Source of the DNA: Neoroseomonas soli
GTDB lineage: Bacteria > Pseudomonadota > Alphaproteobacteria > Acetobacterales > Acetobacteraceae
Length of the DNA: 64,000 bases
Direction: 5' to 3'
Assembly (NCBI RefSeq): GCF_018129065.1
Contig: NZ_JAAEDM010000015.1
Location: 1-64,000, forward strand
Shown: positions 27,036 through 35,901 of the stretch, one piece after another
Layout: the number at the start of each line of letters is the position of its first letter
Position numbering within the stretch: position 1 is the stretch's first letter
Program-made: the position numbers and the translations under genes
The notes under the pieces: model-generated
The model's input: only the letters and a program-made list of their open reading frames with translations
Databases searched by the model: none
Told to the model about the DNA's origin: nothing

Positions 27036-29159
27036 GTGAGGGCCCGGCCACCGGAGGAGGCCTCCCGCCATCCGCCCTGGTGGCGGAGCAGGGTGGTGCT
27101 GCTCGCCCTCGTCGCCGTCCTGCCTCTCGGCCTCCTGTCCGGCTTCATGAGCCTGGAGACGCTACGGTCCTACCGGGCCGCCGATGAGGCGCGGCTGCGC
27201 GACACCGCCCGCGCCCTGGCCGCGGCGGTGGATGCGCAGTTCGGGGCGATGCTGATGACCGCGATGGCCATCGCCGAATCGTCCCGGCTCGACCGCATGG
27301 AGGACATCTCCGTCTTCGAGCGCCTCGCCGCCCGCCAGGCGGCGCATGTCGACGGCTGGATCGCGGTGTTCGGCGCGCCGCCGGAGAACCGGGTGTTCGC
27401 CATGTCGCGGCGCGGGCCGGAGGAACCCCTGCCGCAGACACTTTCCCCGGAGACCGTCGTCGGGCTGGCCGGCGCCCTCGAGGATGTCTTCGCGCGCGGC
27501 ATGCCGAGCGTCTCCGACCTTTTCATGGGCACGATGGTGCGGCGCCCGATCCTCTCGGTCCTGGTGCCGGTCGATCGGGACGGCCAGCCGCGGCGGGCCC
27601 TGTCCCTGAGCGTGGAGCCGGAGATCATGCGCGCGATCCTGGCGCGGCAGGAACTCGCGCGCGGCACTTTTGCCGCCATCGCCGACAGCGGGCTGCGCAT
27701 CGTCGCGCATACGCTCGATCCGCATGGCGACCGGGTGGGGGCGTCGGCGCCGGCATGGGTGCGTGACGCCATCGTCGGCCGGCAGCGGGCGGTCTTCGTC
27801 GGACCTGGCTGGTCCGGCGAGGACAATGTCTATGCCATGGAACGCCTGGTCAATGCGCCGGGCTGGACCGTCGTCGTCGCGCAGCCGGTGGGCGAGCAGG
27901 CGCGCGATGCGTGGCGCGCGGTCGGCTGGCTCGCCGCCGGCTTCCTCGCCCTCGGGCTCGGCCTCGCGGCCCTGGCCTGGGTCAGCCGGCGCGAGGCCCT
28001 GGAGGATGCGCAGCGGGAGGCCGAGGCCCTGCGCCGCGGCCGCGCCCAGGTGGAGCGCCTGCATGGCGCGCTGCCCGCCGTGCTCTTCCTGCGGCATGCG
28101 AACGCCGACGGCACCTCCCGGCTACTATACCGCGGCGGCGACATCGCTTCGGTCACCGGCTGGCCTGTGGAGCACTTCTCCGCCCATGCCGACCTCAGCG
28201 AGTTCGTCCACCCTGACCATCCGCCGCTGTCGCATGCGCTCGCGCGCACGCTGCGGACCGGGGCGGAGGAGGAGGAATGGCGCCTTCGCCAGCCGGACGG
28301 CAGCTGGCGCTGGATGCGCACGCATTTCCGCTGCCTGACGCGGGAGCCGGACGGCGGTGGCGACGTCGTCGGCTACATCCTCAACATCACCGCCGAGCGG
28401 GAGGCGCGCGGCCGGGCCCTGACCGGCGCACGGCTGGCGTCGCTGGGGGAGATGGCCGCCGGCCTCGCGCACGAGCTGAAGCAGCCGCTCCAGGCGATCT
28501 CCCTTGCCGCCGAGAACGCCCAGTTCGCGGCGCGGGCGCTCGGCGCGGCGGACATCGACCGCCGGCTCGAGCGCATCATCGGGCAGGCGCACCGCGCCGG
28601 CGACATCATCGAGCATCTCCGCCGCTTCGCGCGCGGTGCCGGGGACATGACACGCCAGGTCGAGGTCGGCCTGGACGGCGTGGTGGACGCCGTGCTGGCG
28701 ATGGTCGGCCCGAGCCTGCGCGATGCAGCCATCGACATCGGGATCGACCTCGGCACCCCGCCGCTCCGCGTCATGGGGGACCGGATCGCGCTCGAGCAGG
28801 TGCTGACCAACCTGCTGCTCAATGCCCGCGATGCCTTTGTCCAGCACGCGCCGGAGGGCAGGCGCCGCACCATCGCCATATCGGCCTCGCCTGCCCCGGG
28901 CGGACAGGTCGCGCTGCGGGTCGCCGACACCGGGGGCGGCATTGCGCCGCAGGTCATGGACCGCGTCTTCGAGCCCTTCGTGACGACGAAGGACCTCGAG
29001 AAGGGCACCGGCCTGGGCCTCGCCGTCTGCCATGGCCTCGTCATGTCCATGGGCGGGACCATCGCGGCGGAGAACGGGCCCTATGGCGCGACCTTCACCG
29101 TGAGGCTGCCGGGGGTGGCCCTCGCTCAGCCCGCCAGCGGGAAGCCCGTGAAGGCATAG
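27036..29159 (+). CDS. Membrane sensor histidine kinase, paralog of the 24171 kinase
   Basis: 707 aa from GTG 27036 (a longer frame starts at 26934, but the extra residues look non-coding). TM1 is at about 17-38, followed by an extracytoplasmic sensor domain (about 40-290) and TM2 (about 293-317). A PAS/PAC domain ends in the YILNIT segment, and the HisKA H-box AHELKQPLQAI carries the phospho-His near 478. HATPase boxes are NLLLNARDAF and GTGLGLAV. The kinase cores of the two proteins match closely while the sensor domains differ. It overlaps the convergent OmpR-type regulator by 34 bp. Confidence 0.86.
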   Translation: MRARPPEEASRHPPWWRSRVVLLALVAVLPLGLLSGFMSLETLRSYRAADEARLRDTARALAAAVDAQFGAMLMTAMAIAESSRLDRMEDISVFERLAARQAAHVDGWIAVFGAPPENRVFAMSRRGPEEPLPQTLSPETVVGLAGALEDVFARGMPSVSDLFMGTMVRRPILSVLVPVDRDGQPRRALSLSVEPEIMRAILARQELARGTFAAIADSGLRIVAHTLDPHGDRVGASAPAWVRDAIVGRQRAVFVGPGWSGEDNVYAMERLVNAPGWTVVVAQPVGEQARDAWRAVGWLAAGFLALGLGLAALAWVSRREALEDAQREAEALRRGRAQVERLHGALPAVLFLRHANADGTSRLLYRGGDIASVTGWPVEHFSAHADLSEFVHPDHPPLSHALARTLRTGAEEEEWRLRQPDGSWRWMRTHFRCLTREPDGGGDVVGYILNITAEREARGRALTGARLASLGEMAAGLAHELKQPLQAISLAAENAQFAARALGAADIDRRLERIIGQAHRAGDIIEHLRRFARGAGDMTRQVEVGLDGVVDAVLAMVGPSLRDAAIDIGIDLGTPPLRVMGDRIALEQVLTNLLLNARDAFVQHAPEGRRRTIAISASPAPGGQVALRVADTGGGIAPQVMDRVFEPFVTTKDLEKGTGLGLAVCHGLVMSMGGTIAAENGPYGATFTVRLPGVALAQPASGKPVKA

Positions 29160-29902
29160 CCCTTGTTCCGCACCGTGGTGATGATGGCCGCGCCGCGCCG
29201 GGCGCCGAACTTCAGCCGGATGTTGTGGACGAGGTTGTCGATCGCGCGGTCCTCCGGCCGGTAGGGGCGCTGGAGGATCCGCAGCGACAGCACGTCGCGG
29301 TCCACCGGCTCGCCGGGCGTCTGCATCAGGAGCATCAGGAGGTCGAATTCCGTCCCGGTCAGCGGCACCGCCTTTCCGCCGGGGCCGAGGATGCGGCGCG
29401 CACCCTCCGCGACGTGCCACCGGGTCGCAGCGGGGACTTCGGGGGCGGGCGGCGGGGTCGGGCCGTGCCGCCGCAGGCGCGCCCTGACACGGGCGACGAG
29501 TTCCCGCCCGGAAATCGGCTTCTGCAGGAAATCGTCCGCGCCGACCTCCAGCCCCACGATGCGGTCGGTCTCGGCCCTGTTGCCGGTGAGGATGACGATG
29601 TGCGCTGCCGTCGCGGCCCGCATCCGCGGCAGCAGCGTCAGCGCGTCCAGCCGGCCGAGCCATTGGTCCAGGATGACCAGGTCCACGGGTTCGGCAGCGA
29701 TGGCCGCCATCGCGGCATCCCAGCCGGCGACGCGGGTCGCGCTCATGCCATACGTGGTCAGTATGCTGACGAGTTCCTCGCCGATCGCATCGTCATCCTC
29801 GACGACGAGGATGCGTGGCGCCCCGGCGCCACCACCCCGGCCACCATCCGGCGCCTGGATCATGGAGCCCAGAGACGGGGCGCTGTCCTCGTTCAGGTCC
29901 AT
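29126..29902 (-). CDS. OmpR/PhoB-family response regulator
   Basis: 258 aa. Receiver domain (about 30-145: ILVVEDDDA, phospho-Asp in LVILDQWLG, LQKPI) and a C-terminal winged helix (about 165-250: LTGTEFDLLMLLMQ, RPEDRAIDNLVHNIRLKF). The start at 29902 has a GGAAG site. Its 3' end overlaps the kinase gene on the other strand, so the pair may regulate each other through antisense transcription as well as phosphotransfer. Confidence 0.88.
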   Translation of the reverse strand: MDLNEDSAPSLGSMIQAPDGGRGGGAGAPRILVVEDDDAIGEELVSILTTYGMSATRVAGWDAAMAAIAAEPVDLVILDQWLGRLDALTLLPRMRAATAAHIVILTGNRAETDRIVGLEVGADDFLQKPISGRELVARVRARLRRHGPTPPPAPEVPAATRWHVAEGARRILGPGGKAVPLTGTEFDLLMLLMQTPGEPVDRDVLSLRILQRPYRPEDRAIDNLVHNIRLKFGARRGAAIITTVRNKGYAFTGFPLAG

Positions 29903-29992
29903 TCTCGCTTCCGCACCATCGCCGGACGTTCCGCGCGCCACGATGCGCGGCCGGCTCAGGCCCGACCGCTTTCGTAATGTAACACGGGGACT

Positions 29993-30427
29993 TCAGGAAT
30001 CATCCCCTTCTGCGGGGGATTTCGCGGGTGGTGGCGTGGCGCCGGCCTCCCGCAACACCTCCTCGGCCGTCCGCAGGGCGGCGATGGCGTAGGGGAAGCC
30101 GACATAGGCCGAGGAATGGGTGAACACTTCCGCGATCTCCTCGGGCGTGCAGCCGTTGTTGAGCGCGCCGACCAGATGACCGCGCAACTCGTGGTGCTGG
30201 TTCAGCGCGGACAGGATGCCGAGCGTCACCAGGCTGCGTTCCCGCCGCGTCAGCGTGCCGCGCGTCCAGAGCGAGGCGTAGGGGAATTCCTCCGAAAGGT
30301 GGCGCAGCGCCTGGTTCAGCGGCGTCGTGCTTGCGTCGCGGCGGGCCATGTAGGTGTCGCCCAGCACCTCCCGCATCGCCTGCCGTCCCTTGCTGCGCAG
30401 TGCCTCGTGCGCCGACTCGTCATCCAT
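29993..30427 (-). CDS. Carboxymuconolactone decarboxylase family protein
   Basis: 144 aa CMD/AhpD-like fold. The core LWTRGTLTRRERSLVTLGILSALN followed by ELRGHLVGALNNGCTPEEIAEVFTH is the gamma-carboxymuconolactone decarboxylase (PcaC) pattern, with the His used in catalysis. No other protocatechuate genes are nearby, so the aromatic-ring role is uncertain. GGGAG precedes the ATG at 30427. Confidence 0.85.
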   Translation of the reverse strand: MDDESAHEALRSKGRQAMREVLGDTYMARRDASTTPLNQALRHLSEEFPYASLWTRGTLTRRERSLVTLGILSALNQHHELRGHLVGALNNGCTPEEIAEVFTHSSAYVGFPYAIAALRTAEEVLREAGATPPPAKSPAEGDDS

Positions 30428-30477
30428 GCGTCCCGCTCCCATGATGCGTCGGGGCGATCCTATGCGCGGTGAGGGCG

Positions 30478-30969
30478 ATGACGAAGACGCTGCTGGTCGT
30501 CTTCCATTCCATGACGGGCGGCACGCGGCAGATGGCGGAGGCGGCGGCGCTTGCCGCGGCGGGGCAGGGCGTGCGCGTGCGGCTGCTGACGGCGGGCGAG
30601 GCGGTGGCCGAGGACGTCCTCGCCGCCGACGGCTTCGTCTTCGCCACGCCCGAGAACCTCGCCGCCATCGCCGGCGTGATGAAGGCCTTCTTCGACCGCA
30701 CCTATTACGCGGCGCTGGGGCGCATCGAGGGCCGGCCCTATGCCCTGATGGTCTGCGCCGGCAGCGACGGCACGAACGCCGCCCGCCAGGTGGCGCGAAT
30801 CGCCACGGGCTGGCGGCTGCGCGCGGTGGCGGAGCCGCTGATCGTCTGCACCCACGCCCAGACGCCGGAGGCGATCCTCGCGCCGAAGGTCATCGGCGCC
30901 GAGGACATCGCGCGCTGCAAGGAACTGGGCGCGACGCTCGCCGCTGGCATGGCGATCGGGATGTTCTAG
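30478..30969 (+). CDS. Flavodoxin/NAD(P)H-dependent FMN reductase-like protein
   Basis: 163 aa flavodoxin fold. The phosphate-binding loop is at VVFHSMTGGTRQMAEAA (about 8-24), and FATPENLAAIAGVMKAFFDRTYY forms the usual FMN-binding loop and helix. An FMN-dependent oxidoreductase role is inferred; the substrate is unknown. GAGGG is just upstream of the ATG at 30478. Confidence 0.82.
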   Translation: MTKTLLVVFHSMTGGTRQMAEAAALAAAGQGVRVRLLTAGEAVAEDVLAADGFVFATPENLAAIAGVMKAFFDRTYYAALGRIEGRPYALMVCAGSDGTNAARQVARIATGWRLRAVAEPLIVCTHAQTPEAILAPKVIGAEDIARCKELGATLAAGMAIGMF

Positions 30970-31029
30970 CGGCCTCCGTTCGCCGGGGCTCCGGGACGCC
31001 GCGCCGGCTCCTCGTTCTTGCGAGCGTCT

Positions 31030-31043
31030 TCGCCCGATCGGGC
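31030..31043. terminator. Perfect 14-bp palindrome between convergent genes
   Basis: CGCCCGATCGGGCG is fully self-complementary. It is followed by further GATCGGG copies (to about 31060) in the gap between the flavodoxin and amidohydrolase genes, which point at each other. It is a candidate bidirectional terminator; a protein site is also possible. Confidence 0.4.
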
Positions 31044-31067
31044 GATCCTGCCTGATCGGGATCCGTT

Positions 31068-31892
31068 TCAGGCGAAGGGCCGCTGCCAGCCGATCCAGTC
31101 GCAGACGGCGCGGCCCATCACGCGTTCAAGCTGCGGTCCCTGGAGCCAGGGCAGTTCCTCGGTGAAGAGCGTGATGCACTGCGTCCAGGAACACGGCATG
31201 CGCGTGATGTCGGTGCCCCAAAAGAATCGGTCCGGCCCGAAGGCGTCGTAGAGGCGGTGCAGCCCGTCATGGATGTCGCGGAAGGGATAGGGTTCCAGCG
31301 AATAGGCCGGCGCGCCGGTCGCCTTGAGCGCGACATTCGGGAAGCGGGCCAATGCCGTGACCGCATCGAGGTTGGCGAAGGCGGCCTTCCCCTTCTCGTG
31401 CCGGATCAGTCCGCAATGATCGATGATCAGGCGCAGCCGCGGATGGCGTTCCGCGATGCGGGCGAATTCCGGCAGGAAGCGCCAGGCCATGGTGGCGACG
31501 GGCAAGCCGGCCTCCTCCGCCGCCGGCCAGAGCCAGTCCAGCGTGCCGTCGAAGGGCCAGGATTGCTGGTCGGCGCGCACCAGCGGGTAGCGCAGGCCGC
31601 ACTGGCCGGGGCGCTCGCGCCAGCGCGCGAGAAGGGGGCGGCTCGCCTCCGGCGCGTCGAGCGGCACCTGGCCGAGCACGGCGAAGCGGTCCGGGTATGA
31701 CGCGGCGGCTGCTTCCGCGATCGCGTTGGCACCGGGGTCCCAGGAGACGGGCGGGTGGATGAGCGCGGCATCCACGCCGGCGGCGTCCATCTCCGCGAGC
31801 ATCTGCTCCGCGGTCAGTATGGAAACCTGGCGATGGTCGCCGCTCGGCGTGCCGCTGCCCCAGATATGCACCTGGGCGTCGATGATCTTCAT
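31068..31892 (-). CDS. Amidohydrolase (PDC lactonase-like metal-dependent hydrolase)
   Basis: 274 aa TIM-barrel hydrolase of the amidohydro_2 family. The N-terminal DAQVHIW metal motif, the LIIDHCGL His and the FFWGTDITRMP Asp are in order. Members open lactones of dicarboxylates (for example 2-pyrone-4,6-dicarboxylate), but the substrate here is unknown. Confidence 0.85.
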   Translation of the reverse strand: MKIIDAQVHIWGSGTPSGDHRQVSILTAEQMLAEMDAAGVDAALIHPPVSWDPGANAIAEAAAASYPDRFAVLGQVPLDAPEASRPLLARWRERPGQCGLRYPLVRADQQSWPFDGTLDWLWPAAEEAGLPVATMAWRFLPEFARIAERHPRLRLIIDHCGLIRHEKGKAAFANLDAVTALARFPNVALKATGAPAYSLEPYPFRDIHDGLHRLYDAFGPDRFFWGTDITRMPCSWTQCITLFTEELPWLQGPQLERVMGRAVCDWIGWQRPFA

Positions 31893-31944
31893 GGCGCGTT
31901 TCCCTCTCGCGCCAGTCTCGGCCCGCGGCGCATGCCGCGCAATC

Positions 31945-32787
31945 TCACGCCCGCGGCAGCGTCATGCCCGAGAAGCGGCTGTCGAGATGTTCGATCTCGA
32001 GGAATCCGGCATCGGGGCCGAAGGCCTTGTAGATCGGGAAGGTCTTCATCACGCCGAGCGTCGCAGCACTTTCGAGCGGCGAAATGAAGGAGGCATCGCC
32101 GTCGTTGAAATGCGGCTGGCGGATCCAGTGGGCCAATTGCGTCGCCGTGACCGCGTGGAAGCCGCTGTGGGGGTTGAGCGCGCGCCGGAAGGTGGTGGGG
32201 CCGAGGCGCAGGAACTCCTCGTCCGGCAGCGGGTCCCGCCAGCGTTCCGTCGCGCCGGGGCGCAGGTCCCCGTCGATCCAGGTCTTGATGGTCGGGCCCT
32301 TGGGGTTCCACTCGAAGCGGTTCGGCATGAGCAGGCGGCGCCAGCCGAAGGCGTCCTGGAATGCCATGATCTTCGCGACGAAGCCGGCATCCGCGATGCG
32401 CAGGTCGTCCTCGGAGAAACAGAAGAGGTCATAGGCGTTGCGCGCCTCGGCAAAGAGCCGCCGGGCGGAGAAGCCAAGCATGCGCGGGTTTTCCATGGCC
32501 ACGGCCACGTGGCGCACGCCGCGCGCCTTGGCGTGCTCCTCGTCGAGCAGGTGGTCCCTGCCGTTGGTCAGCACGACGATGTCGAGCGCGTCCACGGCGC
32601 CGCGCACGCGCTCGAACCGCTTGTTCTCGATGTTGAGCACCGTCGTCGCGCCGAGGGTGCCGCGCCAGGAATCGATCGCCAGCCGCAGCGTGGCGGCGCG
32701 CTGCTCGCGCCGGTGGGAGTCGGTGGAGGAATGGGTCGAGCCTTCCTCCGCCTTGAAGTAGTGGACGATGGCGAGCAGGACGCGCAT
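31945..32787 (-). CDS. Uncharacterised protein, possible glycosyltransferase
   Basis: 280 aa. The start MRVLLAIVHYFK and the central CFSEDDLRI segment (DxD-like) followed by a FGWRRLLMPNRFEW stretch suggest a glycosyltransferase-A-like fold, but no known family is certain. There is no signal peptide. Its ATG overlaps the stop of the upstream gamma-glutamyltransferase gene by 4 bp, so the two are coupled. Confidence 0.6.
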   Translation of the reverse strand: MRVLLAIVHYFKAEEGSTHSSTDSHRREQRAATLRLAIDSWRGTLGATTVLNIENKRFERVRGAVDALDIVVLTNGRDHLLDEEHAKARGVRHVAVAMENPRMLGFSARRLFAEARNAYDLFCFSEDDLRIADAGFVAKIMAFQDAFGWRRLLMPNRFEWNPKGPTIKTWIDGDLRPGATERWRDPLPDEEFLRLGPTTFRRALNPHSGFHAVTATQLAHWIRQPHFNDGDASFISPLESAATLGVMKTFPIYKAFGPDAGFLEIEHLDSRFSGMTLPRA

Positions 32788-34625
32788 CAGCGGCCCACCG
32801 CGTATCCTTGCATGCCGCGGGGGTTGGCGCCGGCGCGGATGGTGCCGTCAGGCTCCCGCCGCGCGCCGGTCAGCCGGCCTTCGGACCACTCGCCGCCCAT
32901 CTCGGCGGCGTGGCCGCGCGCCTGGAGGTCTGCCAGCACTTCCGGGGCATAGCGCCCTTCGATCACCACCTTCCCCGGCTTCGCGCCGCGCGGCCAGAAG
33001 GAAGAGATCCAGTGCTCCGAGTGGAAGGAGGGCAGGTCGATCGCCTGCTGGATGTTCATGCCGTGGTGGATCATGCGCATCAGCATGATCGGCTGCCACT
33101 GGTCCTGCTGCTCTCCGCCCGGCGTGCCGAAGGACATCCAGGGCTGGCCGTCGCGCAGCACCATCGAGGGCGAGAGCGTCGTGCGCGGCCGCTTGCCGGG
33201 CTTGAGGCCGTTCGGCAGCGTCTCGTCCAGCCAGAACATCTGGCAGCGGGAACCGAGGCAGAAGCCGAGTTCCGGTATGGCGGGCGAGGATTGCAGCCAG
33301 CCGGCCGAGGGCGTGGCGCTGACCATGTTGCCGTCCTTGTCGATCACATCGACATGGCAGGTGTCGCCGCCCGAGGCGCCGAGGCGCGAGACGGTCGGCT
33401 CCCCCGAGCCCATCGCGGCGGCGAGTTCCTGCGCGCGGCGGATGGCGGCGTCGTAGTCCGTGCGCGGCGCGCGGCCGTCGGGGCTGCCGGGACGGAACTC
33501 GAGCGAGGCGCGGTCGGTGATGAGCGCCCGCCGCGCATCGCTGTAGGCCGGCGAGAGCAGCGTCGCCAGCGGCACGTCCACGAAGTCCGGGTCGCCGTAG
33601 AAGGCCTCGCGGTCGGCAAAGGCGAGCTTCTGCGCCTCGATGACGAGGTGGATGAAGTCGGCGCCGACCGGGTCCATGGCGTTCACGTCGAAGCCCGCCA
33701 TCAGGGCGAGCGTCTGCAGCATCGCCGGGCCCTGGCTCCAGGGGCCGCACTTGAGGACGGTGTGGCCGTGATAGTCGAGCGTGACCGGCGCCTCGACGCC
33801 CGCCGACCAGCGGGCAATGTCGTCGGCGGTGATCACGCCGCGATGGCGGCGGCCGGAAGTGTCCATCGCTTCCGTCGTGGCGGCGAAGCGGCCGATCGCC
33901 TCGGCGACGAAGCCGCGATACCAGGCGGCGCGGGCGGCATCGACCTGCTTCTCGCGGCTGCCGCCGGCCGCCTCGGCTTCCTTCACGACGCGCTCGTAGG
34001 TGTCGGCCAGCACCGGGTTGGCATAGAGGCCATTCGGCTCCGGCCCGCCATTGCGCAGCCAGAGCGCCGCGGAGGTCGTCCATTCGGATTCGAAGAGCGG
34101 GCGGACGCTCTCGATGGTCGCGCGGATGCGCGGCACCATCGGCGCGCCGTGCCGGGCATAGCCGATGGCGTAGGAGAGCACGTCCCGCACCGACCAGGTG
34201 CCGTGGTCGCGCAGCATCACCATCCAGGCGTCGAAAGCGCCGGGAACCGGCGTCGCGAGCAGGCCGGTGCCGGGCATGATGTCGTGGCCATGCGCGCGCA
34301 TGTGCGCGACGGTCAGCCCCGCCGGCGCCGGCCCCTGGCCGCAGATGACCTGCTGCGTGCCGGTGCGCGCGCTGTGGAGGATGATTGGGCAATCGCCGCC
34401 GGGGCCGTTCAGGTGCGGCTCGACGATCTGCAGCGTGAAGCCTGCCGCCACCGCCGCGTCGAAAGCGTTGCCGCCGCGTTCGAGCACCGCCATCCCGACC
34501 TGGCTCGCCAGCCAGTGGGTGGAGGCGACGGCGCCGAAGGTGCCGATGATCTCTGGACGGGTCGTGAACATGCGGGGCGGTTCCTTCGCGGGGAAGCCGA
34601 TCATTTCCGGCGAGACGGCGGACAT
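32787..34625 (-). CDS. Gamma-glutamyltransferase family protein (second copy)
   Basis: 612 aa Ntn-hydrolase. GGNAFDAAVAAGFTLQIVEPHLNGPGGDCP is the N-terminal signature, and the processing nucleophile is Thr 422 (GGDTCHVDVIDKDGN). It belongs to the same superfamily as the protein at 10274 but is clearly divergent, so this is not a recent duplication. No signal peptide is seen. The substrate is unknown. Confidence 0.87.
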   Translation of the reverse strand: MSAVSPEMIGFPAKEPPRMFTTRPEIIGTFGAVASTHWLASQVGMAVLERGGNAFDAAVAAGFTLQIVEPHLNGPGGDCPIILHSARTGTQQVICGQGPAPAGLTVAHMRAHGHDIMPGTGLLATPVPGAFDAWMVMLRDHGTWSVRDVLSYAIGYARHGAPMVPRIRATIESVRPLFESEWTTSAALWLRNGGPEPNGLYANPVLADTYERVVKEAEAAGGSREKQVDAARAAWYRGFVAEAIGRFAATTEAMDTSGRRHRGVITADDIARWSAGVEAPVTLDYHGHTVLKCGPWSQGPAMLQTLALMAGFDVNAMDPVGADFIHLVIEAQKLAFADREAFYGDPDFVDVPLATLLSPAYSDARRALITDRASLEFRPGSPDGRAPRTDYDAAIRRAQELAAAMGSGEPTVSRLGASGGDTCHVDVIDKDGNMVSATPSAGWLQSSPAIPELGFCLGSRCQMFWLDETLPNGLKPGKRPRTTLSPSMVLRDGQPWMSFGTPGGEQQDQWQPIMLMRMIHHGMNIQQAIDLPSFHSEHWISSFWPRGAKPGKVVIEGRYAPEVLADLQARGHAAEMGGEWSEGRLTGARREPDGTIRAGANPRGMQGYAVGR

Positions 34626-34703
34626 GTGGGCGGTTCCTCGGTCTTGCTTCCTTCGTCGTCGCGCAGCACAGGGTGCGCGTCAATCCTGCGGGAGCGAATG
34701 CGG

Positions 34704-35255
34704 ATGCTGGTGGCGGTGGTGGGGCCTTCGGGCGCGGGCAAGGACACGCTGATGGGCCTGGCGCGTGCGCGGCTGGAGGGCGACGACCGCTTCCGTTTCG
34801 TGCAGCGCGCGATCACCCGCCCCGCCGAGGCCGGCGGAGAGGCGCACCGGGCGCTGGACCTGACCACCTTCGAGGCCGAACGCGACGCCGGCGGCTTCGC
34901 CCTGTGGTGGCGCGCGCATGGGCTGCTCTACGGCATCCCGCGCGACATCGAGGCCGACATGGCCGCGCGGCGCGTGGTGGTGGCGAACCTGTCCCGCGGC
35001 GTGCTGGCGGAAGCCGCGGCGCGCTACCGCCTGCGCGTGCTGCAGGTGACGGCACCGACGGAGTTGCTGGCCGCACGCCTCGCCGCGCGGGGGCGCGAGA
35101 GCGCGCAGGACATCGCCGCGCGCCTCAGGCGGGAAGCCGCGCTGCCGCCCCGCCTCGACGTCGCGACGGTGATGAACGACGCGACCCCCGAGGAAGGCGC
35201 CGCGCGCGTGATCGAGACGCTCAGCCGCGCAGCGGAAGACGCTCGGCGATCGTGA
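34704..35255 (+). CDS. phnN: Ribose 1,5-bisphosphate phosphokinase
   Basis: 183 aa P-loop kinase of the guanylate-kinase-like fold. Walker A is GPSGAGKDTL at the N-terminus. In the C-P lyase pathway it converts ribose 1,5-bisphosphate to PRPP. The ATG at 34704 is favoured because GGAG (34691-34694) is 9 bp away; ATG 34698 is the alternative. It converges on the DUF1045 gene with a 35-bp 3' overlap and closes the phn locus. Confidence 0.88.
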   Translation: MLVAVVGPSGAGKDTLMGLARARLEGDDRFRFVQRAITRPAEAGGEAHRALDLTTFEAERDAGGFALWWRAHGLLYGIPRDIEADMAARRVVVANLSRGVLAEAAARYRLRVLQVTAPTELLAARLAARGRESAQDIAARLRREAALPPRLDVATVMNDATPEEGAARVIETLSRAAEDARRS

Positions 35256-35901
35256 AGGGCTCGCCGGGGGCGGGCTGTACGAACAGCGAGATCGCGCCGA
35301 CGCGGCGCGCGATGCCCGGCGCATCCCCCAGATGCTCCGTCACGGCCGGCAGGATCACGGCCTTTTCCTCGGGCTCCAGGCGCCGTGTCAGCGTGACGTG
35401 GAAGCGCCATTCCTCGAAGACATAGGGGTAGCCCCAGCGGTCGAGATGCGCCCGCTGGCGCGCCGGGAGTCGTTCCGGCCGGCGGCGGGCGATCTCGGCC
35501 TCGGTTGCCGGGGCGCGGTGGGCGTCGAGCGCCTCCACGCAGGTATCGGCGAAGGCGTGCAGGGCCGGGCAGGGGGCGGTTTCCCGCAACGCCAGGAAGC
35601 CATCGAGGTCGTGCACCGCGAGCGGCGGCAGGTCGAAGGGCGCGATCCGCGCCGCCAGCGCCGCGGTCGCGTCGCGTGCGGCCGCGTAGCCGTTCGCTAG
35701 CCGGAAGGGCGGCTTCAGCGTGGCGTGCAGGCCGTAGCCGCGCGGATCGGCGGTGGCCTCGGCGAGGTCCAACCCCGGCAGCGGCGGCTGCGGCAGCGCG
35801 TCACCCGTTGCCGCATCGCGGCCCAGCCAGGCGCTGCCCGCCGCGTGCAGTGGGTCGTCCGTATCCGGCGCCCAGTAGAGCGCGACGCGGTAGGGCGTCA
35901 T
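35221..35901 (-). CDS. DUF1045 phosphonate-metabolism protein (2H phosphoesterase-like)
   Basis: 226 aa. It belongs to the DUF1045/TIGR03223 family found in phn operons, related to 2H phosphoesterases. The two His-containing strands are GYGLHATLKPPF (about residue 57) and WRFHVTLTRRL (about 170), i.e. the HxT pair of that superfamily. phnP, which opens the cyclic ribose phosphate, is not in the window. A plausible role for this protein is that step (inference). It is coupled to phnM by a 4-bp overlap. Confidence 0.85.
   Translation of the reverse strand: MTPYRVALYWAPDTDDPLHAAGSAWLGRDAATGDALPQPPLPGLDLAEATADPRGYGLHATLKPPFRLANGYAAARDATAALAARIAPFDLPPLAVHDLDGFLALRETAPCPALHAFADTCVEALDAHRAPATEAEIARRRPERLPARQRAHLDRWGYPYVFEEWRFHVTLTRRLEPEEKAVILPAVTEHLGDAPGIARRVGAISLFVQPAPGEPFTIAERLPLRG

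Noticed and set aside
32808-34697. Plus-strand frame upstream of phnN
   Set aside because: Antisense to the second gamma-glutamyltransferase gene and lacks any conserved motif before the P-loop.
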